A stretch of 7,734 nt of DNA from Acidobacteriota bacterium. Lineage in GTDB: Bacteria; Acidobacteriota; Terriglobia; Terriglobales; Acidobacteriaceae. The notes beneath the pieces are model-generated. The model saw only the letters and a program-made list of their open reading frames with translations. It was not told the DNA's origin and searched no databases. Below, piece after piece: positions 1-5,029 of this stretch. Each line of letters begins with the position of its first letter. Position 1 is the stretch's first letter. The stretch lies in assembly GCA_021793595.1 (NCBI GenBank), contig JAJYSL010000204.1, positions 1-7,734 on the forward strand. Direction: 5' to 3'. The translations under genes and the position numbers were made by a program.

Positions 1-689
1 CCGAGGCCGGCGCGTTGGCACCACTGGCTCAGGGTCTTCCAGAGCACATAGGCAAGGAAGCAAACCAGGATGTGTGCTTGCACGCGGTGTTCTTTCTGAT
101 GCCAGACAGGCCTCATGACCAGGTCGCTTTTGTGGAGTCGAAACGCCTCCTCGGCTTCTGTGAGTTGGATGTAGGAGCGCCAGAAATCCTCTCCGCTCCA
201 ATCGGTCACATTGCTGCGGAGAAGACAACATCCCTCGCTCAGCTTCATCCAATGGCGTCGCTCGTCGAGTTTCGTCCAGCGCAGAGGGATCGAGCAATCT
301 TCCCAGTATCAGCACCACCGTCATCGCACTCCACGGAATCTCTTCCCGGCCGGACGGCATCCGCGATTCCAAAAGCTCGCTCAGACCCAGCTGACGTAGC
401 AGCATCAACCCCAACCAGCTGCCCCCGAATGGGCGGCTGCGCTCCACCCGCACTCCGCGCCGGTCCACCTCGACCCATTGCTGACTGGCTGGCCGATCAA
501 AAGATCCGCTTGCGGCGCGACATCCGGTTGCGCTGCTCGCTGCACACCAACCCGGCCTTGTTCATCTAACTCCCCAGGATAGGCAACCACCCGCTGACGC
601 GGCCCACGCGCGGTTCGATAAGACTCCACCAAAACCCAATAGGCATGCCGTTTCCCTTCTTTCCGTCGATAGCAGCGTCGCAAATACAC
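1..689 (-). pseudogene. Decayed IS1634-family transposase, catalytic core deleted, left-truncated by window edge
   Basis: Three successive minus-strand frames read as one known protein type. From a GTG at 689 (AGGA seven bases upstream) the frame gives VYLRRCYRRKEGKRHAYW and VESYRTARGPRQRVVAY, the N-terminal signature of IS1634-family (IS4-like, DDE) transposases. Around 480-540 the reading shifts to a second frame with QQWVEVDRRGVRVER and, further on, VLILGRLLDPSA. Near 275-295 it shifts again to WMKLSEGCCLLRSN, LTEAEEAFRLHKSDL and WHQKEHRVQAHILVCFLAY, which belong to the C-terminal part of the same family. About 230 codons remain where the family usually has well over 500, so the middle with most of the catalytic domain is missing. 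The gene cannot make an active enzyme. The frame boundaries are approximate. The family name rests on remembered motifs rather than a database search. Confidence 0.85.
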
Positions 690-709
690 AACGCCATCCT
701 ACCCATCCA
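1..709 (-). mobile_element. Remnant of an IS1634-like insertion sequence
   Basis: This is the DNA span of the decayed transposase plus its short leader. The right boundary is uncertain: no terminal inverted repeat or target duplication could be recognised between 690 and 880. The left end lies outside the window. With the catalytic middle deleted and at least two frame changes, it can only be a passive substrate for a related transposase elsewhere, and only if its ends survive. Confidence 0.6.
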
Positions 710-880
710 CAACTGTTTTGCAGGGGCCCGGTCTTCACTACGTGCGACTTCTCAATGATCGGAAATGAAATCGCAAATGCCCGGCTCGGAAACAAAGCAG
801 TTCCTCCCAGCAGTCTCTGCTTCCACCTCCGAAATCCCCGCAAAATAATTTTCCAAAGTCCAAAACTGCGGAAGTTGGGC
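690..880. other. Gene-free spacer between two IS remnants
   Basis: I see no convincing coding sequence or RNA gene here. Part of it is presumably the upstream, terminal part of the IS1634-like element, since the transposase start at 689 points away from it. The stretch around 840-865 is locally AT-rich. No pair of terminal repeats that would mark an element end could be identified by eye. Confidence 0.4.
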
Positions 881-883
881 TAG

Positions 884-899
884 TACTACAGTTGTAGAT
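884..899. promoter_or_regulatory. BlaI/MecI-like operator dyad
   Basis: The sequence TACTACAGTTGTAGAT is a near-perfect dyad: CTACA and TGTAG flank a two-base centre at 891-892. It matches the general TACTACA-nn-TGTAGTA form bound by BlaI/MecI-type winged-helix repressors. It lies 11 bases upstream of the ATG at 910 of the IS701-type fragment. It could be a regulatory site kept from a lost host promoter, or part of the IS701-type element's own left end. No BlaI-family gene is present in this window. Confidence 0.4.
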
Positions 900-909
900 A
901 GATGATAAG

Positions 910-1131
910 ATGAAGTCGCTCTGGTTTGTGATTTCTCCGTTCTTTGCCATGGAGAAGCGGCTGTCTGGATGGAAGCGTGAGTTGTTGCGGGCGCATGGCC
1001 TGATTGCAGATTTGTTTGTGCGCTCAGAGCCTCGTGCGCGCAGTCTGGCGTATTTGCAAGGCCTGTTGAGCGGTTGTGAGCGGAAAAATGTTATCGGTAT
1101 TCTAAAAATGGTTCTTCGTCACTTTTGGTGA
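910..1131 (+). pseudogene. 5' fragment of an IS701-family transposase
   Basis: The frame gives a 73-codon product starting at ATG 910, with a second in-frame ATG at 949. From 949 the residues MEKRLSGWKRELLRAHG, then the stretch with FVRSEPRARSLAYLQGLLSG and CERKN, match the N-terminal motif of IS701-family (DDE superfamily) transposases. In that family, 'EPR.R...Y..GLLS..ERKN' is normally followed by 'GWQLAE' and about 300 further residues. Here homology stops at base 1090 and the frame continues through unrelated codons to a stop at 1131. No downstream part of the gene is seen on the far side of the ISL3 gene, so it was lost by deletion or lies elsewhere. The product would lack the whole catalytic domain. 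Confidence 0.8.
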
Positions 1132-2767
1132 ACCATGGCTGACACTTTGCCATTAAGGTGATCGGCGTTAAAACTTGATCGAGCTCTGGCGATACCTCGC
1201 GACGGCTATGGGACAACGAACGCTGTTGCCGGATGCCGGCGAAGTGGTTTTGGATCGGTTGCAGGTTTATGGGCAGGGCTGGCTCGTAATGGTACTGCGA
1301 CTGGCCGCAGAGGGAAGCCGTTGCCCAGCCTGCCAGGGGCTTTCGCGGCGCACTCACAGTTGGTACGTTCGGCGCCTCGGCGATTTGCCCTGGGAGGGCA
1401 TTCCAGTTGGCATCGAGCTGCATGTCCGCCGTTTCTTTTGCGACAAGGATGGATGCGGTCAGCGGGTTTTTACGGAGCGGTTGGCAAGAACAGCTCCGCT
1501 TTATGCGCGGCGAACCGCGCGGATGAGTGTGGCGCTGGAGCAGATTACACAGGCTTTGGGCGGATCAGCGGGGTCTCGCTTGGCACAGCAGTTGGGGATT
1601 CTGGCCAGCGGCTCGACGCTACTGCGGCAGTTGCGCCGTAAAGCGTTTGTCGAATGCGCACGAGGTCCACGCGTTCTGGGTATCGACGACTGGGCGTGGC
1701 GCAAGGGACATCGCTACGGAACGATCCTCTGCGACCTCGAACGTGGCAAAGTGGTAGATCTATTGCCTGATCGTAGCGCCGAGAGCACTGAACGGTGGCT
1801 TCGCTCACATCCAGGCGCGGAGATCATCAGCCGAGATCGCGCCAGTCTATATGCCGAAGCGGCTACCAAGGCCGCACCGCAGGCCATACAGGTTGCCGAC
1901 CGTTGGCATCTGCTTCGCAACCTTAGCGAAGCCTTGGTGGAGGCTCTGGCGCCGCATCATCGGCTGCTCGCCGAGGTAGCGCGCATCGCGGCGGAGAAAT
2001 CCGAGTCCAGAGTACCAGCAGTCGTGGAGCCGCCACATACCAAACCACTCTCTCGTCATCGGCGTCTAATCGCGGACAACCGCGAACGACGAATGTCTCG
2101 TTATGAGGCGGTGATGGCACTATTCGGGAAAGGCATTGCGCAACGGGAAATCGCACGCCAGTGCGGCATGAGCCGCAAGACCGTACGCCGCTTTATCCGC
2201 GCCCAGGGCTTTCCGGAACGCAAAGAGCGTCGGCGTTCCTCGTTGCTCGATCGCCATCGGGATTACTTGGAGATGCGCTGGCAGCAGGGCTGTCATAACA
2301 GCGCCCAACTCGGGCGAGAACTGCGCGCCCAAGGCTTCGCGATTCGGCCGCACACTCTCCGCGATTGGATGCACAAGCACTATGGACCACGAGCATGTCG
2401 AAATCCACCACGGTCCCGCTCTTCCACGCCCGTACGTGCTTCTCCACGGCAAGTCGCATGGTGGATGCTGAAACAGCCTGACGATGCCCGCTCGTACCTT
2501 CACCAACTCAATCAGCGATCCCCAGAAATCGCCAGATGCGCTGAATTGGCGCGCGAGTTCTTTCGCATCATCCGTCAGCGAGATACAGCAAACTGGCCGG
2601 CCTGGCGTGACGCCACTGCTGAATCTCCATTCGCTAATTTCACCAAACACCTATGTCGTGACCAGGCCGCTTTCCTAGCTGCTCTCCAACAGCCCTGGGA
2701 GCACACTCGGACCGGAACATGGAAACATGGTCGTCTTTGGATCCGGATGTCCAGATGGTGTATTTAA
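1091..2767 (+). mobile_element. ISL3-family insertion sequence, probably lacking its right end
   Basis: Foreign sequence begins at 1091, immediately after the interrupted 'ERKN' codons of the IS701-type gene. A plausible left terminus is GGTTCTTCGTCAC at 1110-1122, because ISL3-family ends commonly start GG-n-TCTT. The 19 bases between 1091 and 1109 would then be flanking or scar sequence. I looked for the inverted copy (GTGACGAAGAACC or similar) after the transposase gene and did not find it. A right end with a target duplication is therefore absent or too diverged to see. The right boundary given is simply the end of the gene. Confidence 0.55.
1175..2767 (+). CDS. ISL3-family transposase with diverged C-terminus
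   Basis: The frame encodes up to 530 aa from a TTG at 1175; an ATG at 1208 would give 519 aa and is equally possible, since neither start has a clear ribosome site. Numbered from 1175, a zinc ribbon uses C50/C53 (CPAC) and C89/C94. The DDE-type domain begins with VLGIDDWAWRKGHRYGT, where D171 or D172 is the first acid. ISRDRASLY supplies D221, and ADRWHLLRNL follows. A helix-turn-helix insert (IAQREIARQCGMSRKTVRRF) lies around 320-345, as in the longer ISL3 transposases. After PW at 507-508 the family expects a 'S-N-G-x-x-E-G' motif with the catalytic glutamate and then 'RLKLIKRQMYG'. This gene instead reads EHTRTGTWKHGRLWIRMSRWCI. A frameshift or replacement near 2697 is likely, so activity is doubtful. 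Confidence 0.88.
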   Translation: MIELWRYLATAMGQRTLLPDAGEVVLDRLQVYGQGWLVMVLRLAAEGSRCPACQGLSRRTHSWYVRRLGDLPWEGIPVGIELHVRRFFCDKDGCGQRVFTERLARTAPLYARRTARMSVALEQITQALGGSAGSRLAQQLGILASGSTLLRQLRRKAFVECARGPRVLGIDDWAWRKGHRYGTILCDLERGKVVDLLPDRSAESTERWLRSHPGAEIISRDRASLYAEAATKAAPQAIQVADRWHLLRNLSEALVEALAPHHRLLAEVARIAAEKSESRVPAVVEPPHTKPLSRHRRLIADNRERRMSRYEAVMALFGKGIAQREIARQCGMSRKTVRRFIRAQGFPERKERRRSSLLDRHRDYLEMRWQQGCHNSAQLGRELRAQGFAIRPHTLRDWMHKHYGPRACRNPPRSRSSTPVRASPRQVAWWMLKQPDDARSYLHQLNQRSPEIARCAELAREFFRIIRQRDTANWPAWRDATAESPFANFTKHLCRDQAAFLAALQQPWEHTRTGTWKHGRLWIRMSRWCI

Positions 2768-2795
2768 AAAGGTTGCGATGTGTGGTCATCGCAGC
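2766..2795 (-). terminator. Candidate minus-strand intrinsic terminator
   Basis: TGCGATG (2774-2780) and CATCGCA (2787-2793) form a perfect 7-bp stem around a 6-base loop. The stem extends through a G-U wobble and one further G-C pair (2772-2795). On the minus strand the hairpin is followed after two bases by TTTTT (2770-2766), the standard form of a rho-independent terminator. The A-run overlaps the stop codon of the ISL3 transposase. It would stop transcription arriving from the right before it runs antisense through that gene. No confident minus-strand gene lies immediately upstream; the nearest is the pRiA4b-type gene about 490 bp away. Confidence 0.5.
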
Positions 2796-3282
2796 GAGTG
2801 TCACGGAAACATACATGAACGCATCTGGTGAACTGAAAACTTGAGCAAAGCGCCAACATTTGGCTATGCTCACATGTCATTTTTGACACTTACTCAGGAA
2901 ATCTTGCTATTTCTCGGCGGTCTTGCCTTAATGATGCGCTTGCGTTCGCAAATCGTGTTAACGCAGCTATAACAGCCGAAATAAATCAGTTGCACTTATT
3001 TCTCTCCGCGGAGCGCATGTTACTGCCCACCTTCTGCACTTATCCGAGTTGATGGCCAATTTCTTCGCGCAACTGTATCCGTAAATAGCATGCACTTGCA
3101 TTGGAATCTCTTGCGTTTGCCACGCAACTGTCTCGACACCAGGCTGCCCTACCCTCATGAACTTTGCGCCTCTCTCAACGCCTTGTGCGTCCTTTTTTGC
3201 CCGAACACTCATTCCTGGTCTGCAGTTCTGTAAGCGATATCGGGTTTGACAGACTTAGTCGCGCGGCGGGGGTCAATTTTGC
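2796..3282. other. About 490 bp with no confident gene
   Basis: Two short frames exist. A plus-strand frame of 43 codons (2841-2972, TTG start) contains one hydrophobic run, EILLFLGGLALMM, with no visible ribosome site. A minus-strand frame of 81 codons (3212 to 2967, ATG start) has AGGA directly abutting the ATG, too close to act as a normal ribosome site, and matches no family I know. The region may be decayed remnant sequence from an older gene or element. I see no tRNA, CRISPR or recognisable transposon end in it. Confidence 0.35.
2967..3212 (-). CDS. Doubtful 81-aa hypothetical protein
   Basis: The frame runs from ATG 3212 (MSVRAKKDAQGVERGAKFM) to a stop at 2967. The product is basic, with three cysteines in its second half, and has no signal peptide, membrane segment or motif that I recognise. 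The position is compatible with a gene read toward the candidate terminator at 2766-2795, which is the only argument for it. The lack of a properly spaced ribosome site and of a recognisable family argues against it. Confidence 0.15.
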   Translation of the reverse strand: MSVRAKKDAQGVERGAKFMRVGQPGVETVAWQTQEIPMQVHAIYGYSCAKKLAINSDKCRRWAVTCAPRREISATDLFRLL

Positions 3283-4008
3283 TTATTGAGGCACCGAATG
3301 TGCAGCTCCGACCAAGGTGCGATTGGTTTCATTCCGCAGCTCCACGATGGCGTTGTCCAGAAGAAATATGCTCGGGTCAAACCCCGTTTCGTGGGCCCAG
3401 TTACGGACGGCATTCGATAAATCGTCTATGTGATCGCTCGGTTGTTTCAGTATTCTCTTTAGTTCTGAATAGCCAGCAGGGCCACCGCAGTCCTCAGGTG
3501 GGCAGCTATTCTTGCCTTCCAGCAGACGGGGATAGATGCTCTTGGGGCCGGGCTCAACCCTTTCCATTAACGAGAGACCATGAATCCATTGACAACGCAA
3601 ATCATAGAGGTAGTCGATTTTAAATCCGGGTTGGGGCAAAGCATCAGATAGGAGAACAGAGTCTTCCGAAAGGACCCGGCCCGACAGGTCAAATTGCGGA
3701 TGGGGAACCCCATAACGCCGTCCGCCGAAATGAAATTCGTGCAGATGACAGTTTTTCCAACCCATCACGATTTGCAAAATACGGTGGAATTGGTCGAGCG
3801 AGGTTTTGCTTGAGACCTCGATACACCTCCAGATTTTGGGACTGGTTTTTTTCAACAAAACTTCAATCCGAAAGATTGTCACCGATTTTCGATCATCGTG
3901 GGGTTCGGTAATTGCGGCCTCCCGGTCCTTTCCGCCCTCGCATGTCTGCTGGACGTGGACCTCCTGAAATCTCACCAGAAAGATTATCGGCCGCGCAATT
4001 GCGGGCAT
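3283..4008 (-). CDS. Plasmid pRiA4b ORF-3 family protein
   Basis: The protein is 241 aa from ATG 4008; a TTG at 4032 would add eight residues. From about residue 46 it follows the pRiA4b ORF-3 domain (Pfam PF07929 type): IFRIEVLLKKTSPKIWRCIEV (IWR at 59-61), then QFHRILQIVMGWKNCHLHEF (HLHEF 88-92), then GGRRYGVP. Further on are CPPEDCGG at 169-176, YSELKRIL, and GFDP at 209-212 near the end. Length and motif order are normal. One conserved segment is altered: the usual 'YDFGD-x-W-x-H' reads YDLRCQWIH at 135-143, without the Gly-Asp pair. The first 45 residues are not part of the domain, so the true start may lie further in. The biochemical role of this family is not established. It is often found near plasmids and mobile elements, as here. 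It diverges from the plus-strand cassette. Confidence 0.85.
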   Translation of the reverse strand: MPAIARPIIFLVRFQEVHVQQTCEGGKDREAAITEPHDDRKSVTIFRIEVLLKKTSPKIWRCIEVSSKTSLDQFHRILQIVMGWKNCHLHEFHFGGRRYGVPHPQFDLSGRVLSEDSVLLSDALPQPGFKIDYLYDLRCQWIHGLSLMERVEPGPKSIYPRLLEGKNSCPPEDCGGPAGYSELKRILKQPSDHIDDLSNAVRNWAHETGFDPSIFLLDNAIVELRNETNRTLVGAAHSVPQ

Positions 4009-4047
4009 GAACTTCGATATCTGCTGGAACAACCCGCGCTATGGCCC

Positions 4048-4081
4048 CAGCTGATGGGGCGAGTTCCCCATCCTGGAGCTG
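4048..4081. repeat. Interrupted inverted repeat in the divergent intergenic region
   Basis: GATGGGG (4053-4059) and CCCCATC (4066-4072) form a perfect 7-bp stem with a 6-base loop. Outside them CAGCT (4048-4052) pairs with AGCTG (4077-4081) across a 4-base bulge. The structure lies 40 bases upstream of the pRiA4b-type gene's ATG, in its likely promoter or leader. It could be an operator or a leader hairpin; nothing in the sequence decides between them. Confidence 0.5.
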
Positions 4082-4110
4082 GAAGGGATGATAAATTCCC
4101 TGCCGTTGTA

Positions 4111-4127
4111 ACGGTATACCCCACCGT
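4111..4127. repeat. Short inverted repeat containing a GGTATACC palindrome
   Basis: ACGGT and ACCGT flank ATACCCC (4111-4127). The 8-bp perfect palindrome GGTATACC sits inside at 4113-4120. It lies midway between the divergent pRiA4b-type gene and the winged-helix gene, where an operator for either would be expected. Palindromes this short also occur by chance, so this is only a candidate. Confidence 0.3.
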
Positions 4128-4241
4128 GCGAGCCCAGACTGCCCTTCGTGTGGCTGATAAAGGATTTTCCATTTGAGCCGAAGATCGCTGCAGCGCTATT
4201 TTCTCTCCACCCAGCCTTGATTGGCGCATACGAGGTCCGAC

Positions 4242-4898
4242 TTGAAGGTTCATGTCTTCACCAGGAATTCCGAAGGGACATATGTTTCCATCCCTCCCGC
4301 AAGGCCCATCCGGCGGACAGAGGACAAGTTCAAACCCATTCAAAATATCTTCGACGTATTGAATGAGAACGAATGCATTTTGTATGGCGTATTGATCGAT
4401 CCGAAGCGCGCTGACACATTGGAGCCATTTCCACCTCAAGGGATAACAAATATCTGGCGGCAATTTGGAAAGCCTTCTCGACGTAAGCCGTCCAAGAAGC
4501 GGTTCGCACGAACAACAAACCCACTGAGCGCGCCCACCCTAAAAAAATATTCTGAGCTTTGCACGGCAACAAAGCTCACCTATAAATCGGTGCAGCGTGC
4601 CCTGTTTCGGCTAGAGGAGAAAAGATTCATCGCGCTAGATCGAAAAGCCATGCAAGCTCAACGCGGAGCCGCCTACTACTTCTTGAAAGATGTAGAGACG
4701 GTTGCGGACAGGTATATCGAGGATGGCTGGACATACTGGTATAGGGCGAGTCAGAGTTGCCAGATCGCAAAATTGGAGACTGCCATAGATGCGACGGCTA
4801 AAGGGCCGACGGACGAGGCCCAAATAGATGCGCGAAAGGACACTACTGCGTCCGATCCACTCGCATTGGAGACACAGTTTGATGCGCCAGTTGCCTGA
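4242..4898 (+). CDS. Hypothetical protein with a winged-helix-like segment
   Basis: I do not recognise the family. The chosen start is a TTG at 4242, with GAGG six bases upstream (4232-4235), giving 218 aa beginning MKVHVFTRNSEGTYVSIPPA; an upstream TTG at 4221 is in frame but lacks such a site. Residues 101-131 (KKYSELCTATKLTYKSVQRA followed by LFRLEEKRFI) have the spacing of a helix-turn-helix: a helix, a 'T-x-L-T-x-x-S-V' turn, and a recognition helix leading into 'LEEKRFI'. RGAAYYFL at 141-148 could be the wing strand. The segment from 72 to 95 is strongly basic, and the C-terminal 40 residues are polar and probably disordered. No membrane segment or signal peptide is visible. It precedes the large recombinase gene on the same strand. 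A role as DNA-binding partner, directionality factor or regulator is therefore attractive but inferred from context only. Confidence 0.7.
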   Translation: MKVHVFTRNSEGTYVSIPPARPIRRTEDKFKPIQNIFDVLNENECILYGVLIDPKRADTLEPFPPQGITNIWRQFGKPSRRKPSKKRFARTTNPLSAPTLKKYSELCTATKLTYKSVQRALFRLEEKRFIALDRKAMQAQRGAAYYFLKDVETVADRYIEDGWTYWYRASQSCQIAKLETAIDATAKGPTDEAQIDARKDTTASDPLALETQFDAPVA

Positions 4899-4949
4899 AC
4901 GATCGGCCTTACTGGGTAGAAAAGTAGAAAATCAGTTGTCGCCAAATCG

Positions 4950-4979
4950 TTTTCATCTGCCCGAGATAGCCACTATATT
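4950..4979 (+). promoter_or_regulatory. Candidate sigma70-type promoter for the recombinase gene
   Basis: TTTTCA (4950-4955, four of six matches to TTGACA) and TATATT (4974-4979, five of six to TATAAT) are separated by 18 bases, in the 131-bp gap before the recombinase ATG at 5030. Initiation would fall near 4986, leaving a leader of about 45 bases. The -10 box overlaps an inverted repeat (4975-4992), which would suit repression at this site. Confidence 0.35.
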
Positions 4980-4992
4980 TGCCCCGAAATAT
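4975..4992. repeat. Inverted repeat over the candidate -10 box
   Basis: ATATTT and AAATAT form a perfect 6-bp inverted repeat around GCCCCG. It overlaps the possible -10 element and start site of the recombinase gene. It may be an operator, or a recombinase core-type site (two short arms around a 6-base spacer); neither is shown. Confidence 0.35.
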
Positions 4993-5029
4993 CGCGGGAT
5001 GTTGGAACGCGGAACGCAAGCAAACCACT

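Noticed and set aside
15..569. Plus-strand open frame of 184 codons at the left edge
   Set aside because: It lies antisense to the IS1634-type remnant, and the minus-strand frames carry the family motifs.
2120..2650. Minus-strand open frame of 176 codons within the ISL3 transposase
   Set aside because: It is a shadow of the plus-strand transposase, which has recognisable zinc-ribbon and DDE motifs; the antisense product is meaningless.
2810..2840. GGTGAAC at 2828-2834 resembling GGTGAAC near the ISL3 left end (1128-1134)
   Set aside because: The match is in direct, not inverted, orientation and too short to be a terminal inverted repeat.
2841..2972. 43-codon plus-strand frame with a hydrophobic run, a possible small membrane protein
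   Set aside because: TTG start, no ribosome site, only one short hydrophobic stretch, and it lies in a region of apparent sequence decay.
3984..4463. Minus-strand open frame of 159 codons upstream of the pRiA4b-type gene
   Set aside because: It overlaps both the intergenic region and the antisense of the winged-helix gene, has no family motif, and competes with a better-supported plus-strand gene.
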